From Macrothele yani (taxonomy: Eukaryota; Arthropoda; Arachnida; Araneae; Macrothelidae), in contig CM077002.1 in assembly GCA_039090855.1 (NCBI GenBank), forward strand, positions 87,238,194-87,302,193: a stretch of DNA of 64,000 bases, written 5' to 3'. The notes beneath the pieces were generated by a model that saw only the letters and a program-made list of their open reading frames with translations, ran no database searches and had not been told where the DNA came from. Position numbers and translations under genes: made by a program. Each line of letters opens with the position of its first letter. Position 1 is the first letter of the stretch. Positions 33,840 through 45,600 of the stretch are shown here, piece by piece.

Positions 33840-34745
33840 GAGTAAATGATTTAATACCTGTTAAAAAGAAATTGAATCTCAGCTTTCAGAAAAAATAAAA
33901 TCAGGCAGTTTGACTCTCAACACAGATGGCTGGTGCAGTGTGAAGAATGAGCCAGTCCAAGCTATTCATGTCTATACCGGAACAGAAAGTTTTTTGCTGT
34001 ATGCTGATAATACTAGATTAGAAAAGAAAACAGCTAAATATTGTGCTTATAAATTAGGGGCAGCCATAAAGGAATGCAAAGAAAAATTTGGAAAACTTGT
34101 TTTTGCTGTTGTAACTGACAACAAAAACAAAAATATGATAAAAATGTGGAAATTTTTAAATGGAAAATATCCAACTCTCATAAAATATGGATGCTCAGCA
34201 CATCTGTTGAATTTGGTAGAAAAAGATGTTTCTCCAAAGAATGTTTTAAAGCAGATTGCAGAGGTGCAAAAATATTTTTGTAACATAGGTCTACATAAAC
34301 CACATGGATGGTTCAAAGAAAAGCCTGGCTTAATGCCACAACTACTAAATGAAACAAGGTCTCATCCTGACTGTGTTAAAACATTTGTGACCATTTATCA
34401 TAAATACAATAAATACAGAGAAATATCTTTAGAGCATATTGAGGAATTTGATCAATCTATTTAAAAAATCTTGGATGACATGGGCATTTACCGTGAAGCT
34501 ATGAATCTGGAAAAGAAGTTATCCATTGTTACTAGCACATTGAACACACTTCAGAGAGACACAATGTCTATTTCAGTTGCTGTTGAAATATGGCTAGATT
34601 TACTACAAGAAGAAATCCTGCACTCTAGCATCTATATTTTAAAAAGGTTTGAACAAGCAATTCTTGCACCACATTTTGTAGCAAACCTCATGGATCCAAA
34701 ATACAGAGGTCAGAAACTTAACCAAGAACAGCAAAGCAGAGATAT
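33840..34745 (+). pseudogene. hAT element 2 transposase, catalytic block
   Basis: TLNTDGWCSVKNEPVQAIHVY (33910-33975) carries the first catalytic Asp. VVTDNKNKNMIKMWKFL (34111-34160) carries the second. GCSAHLLNLVEKD (34190-34230) is the conserved C..H motif. Then a stop (34462-34464) and MDDMGIYREAMNLEKKLSIV. It ends at KLNQEQQSRDI where the Tc1 begins. The C-terminal block follows at about 40125. Confidence 0.88.
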
Positions 34746-35859
34746 AAGCGGCTGGCCAGGACAGATGAGCCATAGTGCGCAACATGAGCACAATGGGCAG
34801 AGGTAGTGATTTGATGGGCGTTCGAAAGGAATGATTATTATCAGTTACCGCGCCAAGGGTGGAAGCATCTCAGAAACAGCAGACTTTATGGGCTGTTCAT
34901 GAGGCGCTGTAGTAAGGGTGTACCAAGAATGGACCGCTGGCACACCGAGTACCTTCCGACATCATAACTGTACAGCCCGAAAGGCCATCAACCCCAGAGG
35001 AGAATGTCACCTCCGTCGACTGGTAAAGGGCAATCGACGTGCAACAGTGCAGCAATTGACGACGCAAATGAATGCTAGGGCATCCAGTTATGTGTACCCA
35101 ATAACAGTAGAGCGAACCCTGTTACGCATGCAGACCTGCCAACTTTCAATGACCCCAATGTATAGTCACAACGCTTAGTCAATGACCACAATGTGTAGTA
35201 GCGTGCGACATTGCTAAATTATTGCATGTTCAAACCCACCCACCCCTCTAATAAAAATATTAAAGATTATTGTTTTGTATTTTAAGTAATTAACATCATA
35301 TGGCTTACACATGACCACACTTCTTTGAGATTTGTAACAATTAACCTACATAAAATTATTGACAACAAAGAACTTTCTCTAACATTAGCAGTTAGTTATG
35401 TACCAGGACTTCCTCTTAGAACAGAAAGTTCTGTTTGTTCATAATTCCAATGCGGATAATTGCAATACAAAGGTTGCAAAAGTCAAAGCTGAAATGTGAG
35501 AAAGCATTAAACACAGGGATTTCAATTGACTACACAAAATAAAATTCAAAAAGAAAGTAGAAAAAAAAATCAATTGCTTACTACATGAAGAAAGTTCCAT
35601 GGCACTGGAGCCAAAAAATTCAGTTCTACAGTGCTGGAGTCAGGAAAATGCTCCATATTTGATTGAACTTAACAGTATTTTTAATAGTGGAATTAACACA
35701 CAAACCTTGATACATGAAAAGTTTATGACACTGTCACATGATGGCATGCCACTGATTTAATAAAGTTAGATCAGTCTCTTGTCTGCTATAAAGTCTTATT
35801 TTATCCACAATGTCACAAAGCTTAAAAATATGACCATAGTTTTATCATACGTACCCCTA

Positions 35860-37880
35860 CTAGCATTCGCCATGATGAGCTTTTAACAGGTTAACAGTTG
35901 CATGTTTTGATGCTTCAAGCTGTTCTCGGTTGAATTTTCGCTGATAACAATTTTCACTATATGCAGACATCCTGATTTTTTCAACCAGCAATGCATTTAA
36001 TGTTTCAATACTGAGACTAGCAGGAAAGTCTGTAAGATTCTTTCTAACAATACAGAATATCCTCTCTGTCACTGCATTACTGTGAGGAACCAATAGTATT
36101 GCTAGCATGACCTTAGCAAGGCAAGAATATTTTCTTGTTCCATTCCCATCTGTTAATTTGGAAATCTTATCCCATGCAATGTCCAGCCTTGGAGAGTTCA
36201 AAATTTCTTCCCCAAGGTTCTCTACCTGGTACCTCAAAAATTCCATTTCAAGGTTATCCATATCACTGTTACTAACAATTCCTGGAAAACTTGTTACTAT
36301 GAACTGTACTGATGCATAGGAGGATTTCTGACTCACTGATATATCTGCCACCTCAGCATGCTTCAAAAAATCATCAGCCAATGAAAATTTCTGAATTATA
36401 TATTCACATCCCTTTTCGTAGAAACGTCTGACAGAAGAATAAAAAAGTTTCAGTTGTGATTCTGGAAGTTCTTTTTTTATTTCTGTCAAATAGGATCATA
36501 TTTTTACACCAATAACAAGATCTTCGTCATGGTATTTAACCTTTTTGAAGTTGGCTTGGGTGACATCAGTTGTATTGTTTAATGCAGATGGTTTAACAAA
36601 TCTGATTGATTAATGCAGATGGTTTAACAAATCTGATCAGCAAGTCTGTAAGTAGACTATACAGTTCTCTTCTTACAGTGCGAACTACTGGAGCTTTAAG
36701 CTGAAATTTTACACTCAGATCTAAAAAAGGGGGCAATGTGCTGCTGAGAAACAAACAAAGTTTGGTATCTAAGGATCTTAGAGCGATTCTAGAATTTTTG
36801 AAGTGAACATTTCTTTCCAATACTTTAGAATCACCTTCATTTACACAAAGCAACTCTGTGATTGCATCCCACTGTGTCAGAAGCCTATTGATTGCATCTA
36901 GTAAGGACAGCCAGTGTGTAGCTACATATTTCAAAATCTTGTGTGGCATCACACCACATAGCTTTTGGCACTCAAGTAGTTTTTTCTTTCTTTTTGAGCT
37001 CTTTTCTAGGAAAAAGTAAATAGCTATTAGAACAGCTTCTATATCAGTACCCAATTGCTTTGTAGCTTTTGGGGCACATACGTGGAGTAAATGACAAATG
37101 CAGCCTTGTACTACAATTGCACGATTAACCTTTCTTAAATTTGCCGCAACACCACTTAGGTTCCCCAACATTGTATTGGCATTGTCACAGCCAAATGGGA
37201 CACAGTTACTCCATGGAATACCTTTTCTTTTCATTTCATTATCCAGAATTGTAAAAATACCATGCCCTGTATTTTTATCTGATTGAAGTATACTTAACAA
37301 AACAGATACTATTTCACCCTTAGCAGAGTCAAAATATCTGACAACAACTGTATACAGCTTTACAAACTTCTGATCGGTGCTTCCATCAGTTGCCATTGAA
37401 AATAACGAATTAGAGTGCAGAAACTACAGTGGACTGTGTAAAGCTAGCCATGGATTTCATTAGTGAGGTGGTTTTTGTTCGTGCACAGCTGTATTTTTTG
37501 GCAATGGTGGAATCCGGGAACATTTTCCTGAACAAATTCCCAGCATGATCAGCTGCCGCGATAGGTAAATTATGTTCTGCCAGGAAAGAGGTGAACATGA
37601 TTTCAGCATGTAATATTCGTAAATCCTCAGTTTTAGCAAAATATTCACCCAATGGCCTCACTTTTGAACTTTCTTTGCAGTATCTTTTGTGTTTCACGGG
37701 CTATATGACGAGAACAGGCGAACTTTCCACCATGTTTAATTGGGAAATCGGAATTACACATCACACAAAATGAGTGATGCTCTGAAAGTTGAGAGGCATG
37801 CAAGCATGGCCACTTATTAGAATACTCTGCTCTGAAGTGCTGGAAAGCTGTTTTCTTCTTCGGTCACGGTCGATCTAATT
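35860..37880 (-). pseudogene. hAT-like transposase of the 35131-39455 element
   Basis: N-terminal finger FCVMCNSDFPIKHGGKFACSRH (~37780-37710). Then FLAEHNLPIAAADHAGNLFRKMFPDSTIAKKYSCARTKT (37580-37460). Catalytic part: MATDGSTDQKFVKLYTVVVRY (first Asp, 37390), FGCDNANTMLGNLSGV (second Asp, ~37180), CHLLHVCAPKA (C..H, ~37095) and THWLSLLDAINRLL. C-terminal hAT dimerisation region: LAILLVPHSNAVTERIFCIVRKN (36100-36035). Lesions are a shift near 37400, a 31-bp tandem duplication at 36581-36642 and a stop near 36490. Otherwise nearly full length. Confidence 0.9.
36581..36642. repeat. 31-bp tandem duplication inside the hAT gene
   Basis: AATGCAGATGGTTTAACAAA plus 11 bases occurs at 36581 and again at 36612. 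Because 31 is not a multiple of three, it breaks the frame between ...FVKPSAL and NNTTDVTQANFKK. Confidence 0.93.
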
Positions 37881-40124
37881 TTTCAGGTGGAGACACCCTG
37901 ACTGATTAAAAAAGTTATACATGAAAAATTATATCCACCAATATAAGCAGAACTCACGTTGCAAACTCCACACACAGTCCCCGCTGTCAAAAAGACAGGG
38001 AAAGCCTCAACTGGAGAACTGAGCATGAGCAAAGCATCTGAAATACTTCAAAAGGCGCCAAAATAAGCTAAACAGAAGCTAAAGGCACTCTGCTGGCAGC
38101 TGCAGTGATACCATTAATGTGAAAATGATCGTAACGCGAGACCACCTTTCATTAGTCACCCCCTTTTGTCATTTTGATTGGACTTCACCAACGCCAATGA
38201 CTCGCTGGTTTCAAAGGAGATAGCGTGTCCCCCTACCCCTGGGATGAGAGTGAGAGGCAGGTGGGTCTCAGTTGCAGCCCCACTTTCACCCACCTGCCAT
38301 TTACAGGGGGAAAAAAAGCAACCCACCTGCCATTTGCAATAATAGCAATAGCAAAGAGCAAAAGGAGAGGAAAGTTTGTAATGTGCATGCCTAAAAAGAA
38401 ATCGAGATTTTCTGCATGTCACATGGTACCAAAGGCTCAGATTCCAGCTGTTAGTGTGAAAAGTGCAAACCAGTGGTGATAACGGTATGCCCCCCTCCTA
38501 AAGCAGATGAAGCGTACTGAAAACAAGAGTACCGTAATTTTCAGCCTATGAGCCGCACTACAGAATTATATTTCAAAAACAAAATCAGCATTTGGGCAGC
38601 ACTGGAGACAATAGCGCAAACCACCCCCACCCCCACCCCCACTACTGAAATTCGTTTCTGTTACATTGATTCTGCAAGATAATTAAAATGGCCCGCATGT
38701 TGTTTTTTACAAATAAAACTACCACCAACTGTTTTTAATTTCTTTTCTAGGCTGTGCGCTAGAACAAGAAAAAGAATTCACATTATTTCCAAAGACTGAA
38801 AACAATTCGCTGACACATCCCATTGAGCAATTGCCGTTTGGCTGCGACTGTTTACAAATCACGGTTTAACGGGGATGAAAATAACTCTGGAGTCTTCCAC
38901 CTAAATGCTCCCTCTAGAGTCCAGACGAAGCAAGCAATTTGTGTTCTTCAATGCCGTCAAACTGCACTGACAAATGAATAACTATCCCAACCCCCTGATG
39001 TGACCTTGTCCTTGAATTTATCTTTCGAACTAACTCCTCCCCCTTCCTCCCTCCCCACCCCCACCATCCTGCTGACGGCACACTACACAGCTCCTGCAAC
39101 ACGATGAACTAATCTCCTGCTTGAAGGTCATTTTTCTTCTGCAGAGTAGGAACAGGTATAAAGCGTTGAGCATTAATCGTGTTTCTGCTAGAATATTTTC
39201 ACAAAATACAGCAACTTTTCACAGTGAAAAAAAAAAAAGTAAGAAAAGAACTGCACGGATTGAAGATTAAAAAAGCAGGCGCACCATATCTTTATTTTTT
39301 AGATAAAACAAAAGACATACCAAAGAGGAAAAAAATTTGTTTCGATAAAAAAAAAAAAGCCTCGAATGCGCAAAAGGTGTATATTTTCAGACACAGAGTT
39401 AATGTGTATTGACCTTTGCTAAACTACGCTAAAAGCGTGGTGCTTGGCAGGTCTGCACATGGGTCTCCGGAGTCGATGCTGCATCAAGGTGCCCAAGTTA
39501 ACCCAGGTCCATTGGCAATGAGGCCTGCAGTTTGCATGGGACTACTGTCATTGGACAGTGGAAGAGTGGGAAAAGGTTGCCTTCTCTAACGAATCCAGGT
39601 TTCTACTCCACTGAAGTGACGAGCGGTGGTGGACACTGCATTAGGCACACAAGAACCAACACCCGGACGCGCTTGTCGGTCAAGTACAGGCCAATGGTGG
39701 CAGTGATCAGGTCTGAGGGCTGTTTTCCTGTTATGCTCTGGGACTGCTGGGACTGCTGGATCGGTCTCTGAACGCTAATGGCTACCAGTCCATTCTCGCT
39801 GACCACATGCATCCCTTCACATTGGATGTTTACCCTGGTGGTGATGGTGTCTAAAGGACAATGCGCCCTGCAATGTTGCTAAGGGGCTGCACGACTGGTT
39901 CCAGGAACATGACAGCGATGTTTTCATTCCCCCTAAGAGGCGAAATTGGCCAACCTCAACCTCTGTGCTCTGCTGCAGTCTGAATGGGAACATGTGCCTC
40001 GGCAAACCTTCCAGGGCCTCATTGCGTCCATGCCACGGCTTCACAGCGCTGTCATCCGGGCCAAGGGTGATTATTCCCATTATTAGGTAGGTGATCATAT
40101 TATTCTGATATGACCGTGTATTTG

Positions 40125-40465
40125 CCTGGTGTAACGGCTTTCCAAATTAATGACACAGACTATTACCTAACATCAATGATGAAAGAAAGTGCCATCAGCC
40201 AGTTTTCTTCCATAAAATGGTGGCAAATCATGGCAAAAAAAGTCTGAAAGGGTTCAAATTCAAAACTGCTTGCAGGATTTTGTGACTTTTTTGTATGCCT
40301 ACATTCAGCACCAGCTCCATTTGCCTCCATTGAGAGAATTTTCTCTATGTTTCAACTAGTTTGGATTAAGTTATGAAATATGCTTGAGATAGAGAAAGCC
40401 ACAAAACGTTCAGTTTATACATTTTTAAGATCACAGCATGGATCAAAATTTTCTGCAGATGGGTA
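40125..40465 (+). pseudogene. hAT element 2 transposase, C-terminal block
   Basis: Reads DYYLTSMMKESAISQFSSIKWW, then FCDFFVCLHSAPAPFASIERIFSMFQLVWIK (40268-40370), the hAT dimerisation region (P.s.a.vERiFS). It ends about 500 bp before the right end of hAT 2 at 40991. Two stops interrupt it. Confidence 0.85.
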
Positions 40466-40999
40466 GTTTCGTTTCTGGCAAAAAACCCTGATATTACAAT
40501 AATTATTTTAAATGTGGCTGCTTCACAGAAAAACTCAGAGGTTTGAAAATATTTGAAAATTGTGTGGGTCACAAAACTATGATAACTTCAGCCTGCTTTT
40601 GAGGTTCTAGTAAAATACAAAGCAAAAATACTTTATCTGTACCATTGTTTAATTTTTAGGCAATTATATATGCAACCATTTATTATTTTCAGGATAATTG
40701 TTTAATTTTCTTATTTCAGATCAGTTGATTTGTCAGCTGATCTGAAAGGTTTGTTTTGTGTTGCTAAATAATAAAATCTGTAAACCATCAGCTTTGAGAA
40801 GAAGGTAAGAAAGTGAATCTAGTCATTATTCTTAAAAGAAAATATTTTATTGGGTGCTGATTAAATTTAGAATATTGTAGAAGCAAAAATAGAACCTAAT
40901 TTTGAAAAAACCCAGGTGGGTTTTTTCAACTGGGCTCAGCCCAAAAAAACCAGTGGGTTTTTTCAAACTGGGCCCACCCTGGAGAACCCTGATCACAAG

Positions 41000-41630
41000 T
41001 TACTGTTTTGGATGGGACTGAGAAGGTTGCTGCCTTCAAGCAAAAACTGGAACTTTGGAAAAGACATCTGGTGAAACACAACTATGCAAATTTTCCAACT
41101 TTGGAAAACCTTCTTCCTGGAGAGCAGTTTACTGAGCATGTCTTAGAGTGGATTCAAGGCGATATTTTGAGTTATCTGGATAATCTTGTGGACTCTTTTA
41201 ATGATATTTTACTGAAAACCAATTGAATAATGACATGTGGATTTGAAATCCTTTCACATTTAATTTAGACTCTATGGATGATGCTGATATGCAAAAAGAC
41301 GACCTTATTGATTTGCAGAGCAAGCAAAATTTCTTCAATCAAAATCTTGATGAATTTTGGTGTTCTTAAATGGCTGCATATCCTGTTCTGGAAAAAGAAG
41401 CTCTTTCAGCATTAATACCATTTCCGTCCATGTACGTGTGTGAATCTGGATTTTCAACTCTTGTCAGCATAAAATCCAAAGCTAGAAATCGGTTGGATGC
41501 CAAACATGATATGCGCTTAGCATTGCCTAAGATTGTCCCTCAAATTACTACTCTTATTGACCACAAACAGCAACAGCCATCATCACATTCAAGTGATTTT
41601 GCAATTTTCTTTCTTTTATGTGTGTAACTA
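41000..41630 (+). pseudogene. hAT element 1 transposase, C-terminal block
   Basis: Continuation of 29866-31068. DGTEKVAAFKQKLELWKRHL (41011-41070), NFPTLENLLPGEQF, then AYPVLEKEALSALIPFPSMYVCESGFSTLVSIKSKARNRL (41373-41495), the characteristic C-terminus of ZBED5/SCAND3-type hAT proteins (CESGFS.L...K.K.RNRL). One frame change and two stops separate the parts. Confidence 0.9.
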
Positions 41631-42580
41631 TCAAAAATAATTTCTTTAAATACAGGTTTTATTTCTACAAAACTATTCATTGCTTATATTGATTATCTTC
41701 AACCAGTGAAAGATTTGCACTCGCTTTTTACCACGTTATGTTCTGGATGTCGGAAGCAAAAATCTCTTGTATTTAGAAATGATACTATTGTAAAATAGAA
41801 TAAAAAGACTGTACTCACAAAGTTTTGATGGTCCTCTTCCCTTATTGCTTTCATTTTGAAGTTAATGTAGCCTGTCATTTTCAGTCATAACAAACTTTTT
41901 GTTGACATATTCTCGACTGCAAGTACCTTGTAGACTTTTTTCATCTTCTAAGGCGAGTACCTACAATTTAAAAAGTGAAGTCTTGGTTAAAAACCCAATG
42001 AAAAACAAAGACGTCTGAAACTATGAAACAATGCTAACTTTAAAACCTTTTAGTTAAAAACATCTAGAAACTTCTTGCATTCCTCCAGGCTTTCATAGAA
42101 GACCACAAGGTGAGTATGCCAGGCTTAAGAAGTAAGTCCTTGGTTAAAATCGCAGTGAATCGAATAAGACCTAAAAACTATGAATTCATGAACTTTAAAA
42201 CATCTAGAAACTTTCGGCCATCCTCCGTGCTCGGAGGATAGCCGAAAGTTTCTAGATGAGCACGGAGGATGGCCGAAAGTTTCTAGATGTTTTAAAGTTC
42301 ATGAATTCATAGTTTTTAGGTCTTATTCGATTCATTGGGATTTTAACCAAGGACTTTCTTCTTAAGCCTCACATACTCACCTTGTGGTCTTCTATGAAAG
42401 CCTGGAGGAATGCAAGAAGTTTCTAGATGTTTTTAACTAAAAAGTTTTAAAGTTAGCATAGTTTCAGATTTTTTCCTTTTTCATCGGGTTTTTAACCAAG
42501 ACTTCATTTTTTAAATCATACATACTCACCTTAGGAGACGAAAAAAGTCTTCAAGGTACCTGCAGTCGAGAATATGTCAA

Positions 42581-43512
42581 CAAAAAATTCATCATGACTG
42601 AAAATGACATGTTACATTAACTTCAAAATGAAAGCAATAAAGGAAGAAGACCATCAAAACTTTGTGAGTACTGTCTTTTTATTCTATTTTACACTGGCGT
42701 GCAAAAATTAAGGACGAGACAGTTTTTCGAATGTAACGTCATGCAGAAGTGCTCCACATCGACTCAAATCATACCATAAGATCCCCAAGATGTAAGAATA
42801 TGGGACAAGTGAGCAAAACCATCCAAACAAAGAATCCAAAGGATACAAAGGCACTTTATTGAAAAGGTAGCTTCGAGCACAACTGGACAGAAGACAGAAA
42901 CATACATGAGACAGGTGACTGCCAAGAAAAATCCAGTCTTTAGTAGGGGATATGATCACCTCTGACTGCGTTGCAGGATTTACAATGTCTGTCCATGCTG
43001 AGGACGAGGTTGTCAAGGAGCTGTTGAGGCATCGCGGCCCATTCCTCAAAAAATTCATCATGACTGAAAATGACATGTTACATTAACTTCAAAATGAAAG
43101 CAATAAAGGAAGAAGACCATCAAAACTTTGTGAGTACTGTCTTTTTATTCTATTTTACACTGGCGTGCAAAAATTAAGGACGAGACAGTTTTTCGAATGT
43201 AACGTCATGCAGAAGTGCTCCACATCGACTCAAATCATACCATAAGATCCCCAAGATGTAAGAATATGGGACAAGTGAGCAAAACCATCCAAACAAAGAA
43301 TCCAAAGGATACAAAGGCACTTTATTGAAAAGGTAGCTTCGAGCACAACTGGACAGAAGACAGAAACATACATGTGACAGGTGACTGCCAAGAAAAATCC
43401 AGTCTTTAGTAGGGGATATGATCACCTCTGACTGCGTTGCAGGATTTACAATGTCTGTCCATGCTGAGGACGAGGTTGTCAAGGAGCTGTTGAGGCATCG
43501 CGGCCCATTCCT
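42581..43512. repeat. 466-bp tandem duplication across a Tc1 junction
   Basis: 42581-43046 is repeated at 43047-43512 almost without change (one visible difference, CATGAGAC/CATGTGAC). The unit starts in the palindromic element and ends inside the Tc1 transposase gene. It therefore contains the Tc1's TA target site and TIR twice. Confidence 0.95.
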
Positions 43513-44696
43513 CTTGTAGCGCCAATCGCAGCTGCGGAATCGTTGCTGGCGGCTGGTGACATGCTGCCAAATGTCTCCCGAGAAGGTCCCACACGTGTGT
43601 GATTGGATTTAGGTCCGGGGACCTTGCGGGCCAATCCATGCGTTGAATATCTTCACTCTCCAACAGCTCTGCGACAGCCACTGTACGATGAGGTGTAGCG
43701 TTGTCATCCATGAAGAGGAACTCAGGACCCACAGCACCTCTAAACAGACGCACATGAGGCAGGAGAACCTCAGTACAATAGCGGACACTAGTGACTGAAC
43801 CTCCTTGGAAGATGTGGAGGTCAGTACGGCTACCAAGCATAATACTGCCCCAAACGAGAACCCCGCCACCTCCAAACCGGTCTCTTTCGATGATGTTGGA
43901 GGTGGGGTTATGTGTTCCCTGCTCTCTCCAGATGTGTATACATCCAGAATCGCTCATCAGACTAAATCGACTCTAATCCATAAAGAGAACACTACCCCAT
44001 TGCTGATGTGTCCAGTTCTTGTGTTCCTGGCACCACAGAAACCGCCATCTCCGATGAGCAGGCATTAATGGCACACACCGTACTGGTCGTCGTGCAAATA
44101 GACCACCTTTGTGCAACCTCCTGGCCACTGTAAAACGCGATAACGGACATCCAGTTGTCTGTTGCATGTGCGTTGTGATTTCTCCCGCTACCTGCTCTCG
44201 CCTGTACGACAATATACCGGTCGTCCGTCGCAGTGGTTGCTCGTAGACGACCACTCCTAAACACTCGGACAGTTGTTCCTGTCATTTGAAATGCTCTCTA
44301 AGCTCGTGAAACGATGCTGTGAGCGATCCCGAACTCCTCGACCACACTAGTCACACTTCGACCTTCTTCCAACTTCCCAATGATGTGACCTCGGGTAAAT
44401 TCATCCAGATGTCGTCTACTGGATTGCCTGTTGGTCATATCAAACGGTAGCAACTCGACGTCGTTCAAACCGATGTACACCGTGCAATAGCTTTCACTGA
44501 ATTGCTGAGCGTACACCGCCCGTGAGCTTTATACCCTTCGACTCAACCCCCCCCCCCCGTCATGCTGCATATATGTGCATGCCCTACCGTACCGGACCCT
44601 AGTCTATCTCCTGAGTGGTCTTTCGGTCCGTTCTGCCTGCTCGTTCCGCTGTTATGCTAATTTTTCCTCTTCGCCCGTAATTTTTGCACACCAGTG
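42692..44696 (-). mobile_element. Tc1-like element (DD34E type)
   Basis: Ends CACTGGCGTGCAAAAATTAA and, complemented, CACTGGTGTGCAAAAATTAC, flanked by TA (42690-42691 and 44697-44698). Without the 466-bp duplication it is 1539 bp, a normal Tc1 size. Confidence 0.94.
43406..44516 (-). pseudogene. Tc1-like transposase, catalytic Glu lost
   Basis: N-terminal helix-turn-helix: SSRRHLDEFTRGHIIGKLEEG...SVVEEFGIAHSIVSRA (44420-44298). Middle, in another frame: TGCPLSRFTVARRLHKGGL and HKNWTHQQWGSVLFMD (44160-43973), where the residue after the first Asp is a stop. Catalytic core: GGVLVWGSIM, FLFMDDNATPHRT (second Asp, ~43705) and SPDLNPITHVWDLL (~43610). The expected Glu, 34 residues after the second Asp, is Thr (ACA). 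It ends near 43406. Confidence 0.92.
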
Positions 44697-45040
44697 TACA
44701 ATAGTATCATTTCTAAGTACAAGAGATTTTTGCTTCTGACGTCCAGAACATAACGTGATAAAAAGCGAGTGCAAATCTTTCACTGGTTGAAGATAATTAA
44801 TATACGTTATGAGCAACACATTGAATTTAAATTATTCCCATAATAAGGAATAAAATATATGAAGTATTCATTGCTTGTATTTATTTCTTTGAATATGCAT
44901 TTTTTTAAAGTCCATAGCATAAACTAAAAAATGCAACTCATCATGCCCAAGCCTAATTTTGGGCAGTAAAAACAAGGGAGGCATGGGTCATAAGATTTTT
45001 CACAAGAGAGGTGTGACAGCAAAAAGGTTATGAATCACTG

Positions 45041-45600
45041 TATTAGAGGTTTAATAGGTAGCCTGTTTATTGTATTTTGCTCTATTTCATTTATAATAAC
45101 TTCTGCAAAAATAGTGGATAATGGTGATCCCATAGACCCTCTGGTTTTTTGTCTGTAGGTTAATCCTTGGTAAGTAAAAACAAATTGTTTATATATTAAT
45201 ACATCTTGTAATGATAGTAACTGTTGGGGGTTTAAACTTATTAAAGTTTTTTAAGGATAATTTCGATTGCATCAAGAATGGGGGTTGAAGGATACAAAAA
45301 TTTCACATCAAAGCTTGCCATTTAAAAATTAGATAAGTCCTGTTTAATTGACTTTAGTTTCTCAATAAAAGTTAAACTGTCTTTTACAGAAAATTGATTG
45401 TTCATAAAAATGGGTGACAGAAAGGTAAACAAATTCTTTTTTAAATTTATTAATGGAGAAATTGACTTATATATTATACTATAATTGTTACTCATAAATT
45501 TTCTTCACGAGTTTTTATCTTGGTACAAGTGCCAGGTGTAGTTGCTTCAATTGGAGGCATTGTATTTTTTATTTCAGTAGGTAATTTCTGGCAACTAGGA
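45041..45600 (-). pseudogene. Penelope-like element, 5' half of the RT
   Basis: The minus strand reads NNQFSVKDSLTFIEKLKSIKQDLSNF (45410-45330), MASFDVKFLYPSTPILDAIEIILKKL (motif A, ~45325-45250), YKQFVFTYQGLTYRQKTRGSMGSPLSTIFAEVIINEIEQ (motif B, ~45200-45080) and RLPIKPLI at the hAT junction. It continues at 29380. Stops interrupt motif A. Confidence 0.85.

Larger units (their letters stand above)
35131..39455. mobile_element. hAT-like element with ~6-bp duplication, nested in the Tc1
   Basis: Inverted ends CAGACCTGCCAA (35131-35142) and TTGGCAGGTCTG (39444-39455). Flanks CGCATG and CACATG (one mismatch) suggest a 6-bp target duplication. Removing it joins the Tc1 protein between VERTLLRM and HMGL. 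The gene at 35860-37880 is probably its transposase. A G+C-richer right part (38150-39110) has no recognised gene. A TACCGTAATTTTCAGCCTAT pogo-type end lies at about 38530. Confidence 0.85.
34750..40110 (+). mobile_element. Tc1-like element nested in hAT 2, itself split
   Basis: The transposase N-terminus is at 34840-35130 (GGSISETADFMGCS, VYQEWTAGTPSTFR, ECHLRRLVKGNRRATVQQLT, VERTLLRM). The remainder is at 39460-40085 (GLQFAWDYCHWTVEEWEKVAFSNESRF, HMHPFTLDVYPGGDG, FQGLIASMPR region). The second half contains several stops. The exact TIRs are decayed, so the limits are approximate; they are inferred from where the hAT 2 frame stops and resumes. Confidence 0.78.
31069..40991. mobile_element. 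hAT element 2, nested in hAT element 1
   Basis: Ends CAGGGTTTGAAAAAACCC and, complemented, CAGGGTTCTCCAGGG, with a perfect 8-bp duplication ATCACAAG (31061-31068 and 40992-40999). Its own transposase is in three plus-strand blocks separated by a MITE/pogo pair and a Tc1 nest. Confidence 0.95.
41685..44804. mobile_element. Long palindromic (foldback) element, split by a Tc1
   Basis: The left arm (41685-~42230) pairs with the right arm (~42240-42691, continuing at 44697-44804). Landmarks: TATCTTCAACCAGTGAAAG and its complement at 44780; GACATATTCTCGACTGCA and complement at 42563; TCATAGAAGACCACAAGGTG and complement at 42379. Without the Tc1 and the tandem duplication it is about 0.65-1.1 kb. 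No coding capacity. It lies 3' of the hAT 1 transposase. Confidence 0.88.
29381..45040. mobile_element. hAT element 1 (ZBED5/SCAND3-like), 15.7 kb with nested insertions
   Basis: Ends CAAGAGTTCTTAACCTGTGG and, complemented, CAGTGATTCATAACC, with a perfect 8-bp target duplication TATTAGAG (29373-29380 and 45041-45048). The duplication and the restored PLE frame fix the boundaries. The native element is far shorter: about 9.9 kb is a second hAT, and about 3.1 kb is a palindromic element with its own Tc1. Confidence 0.95.
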
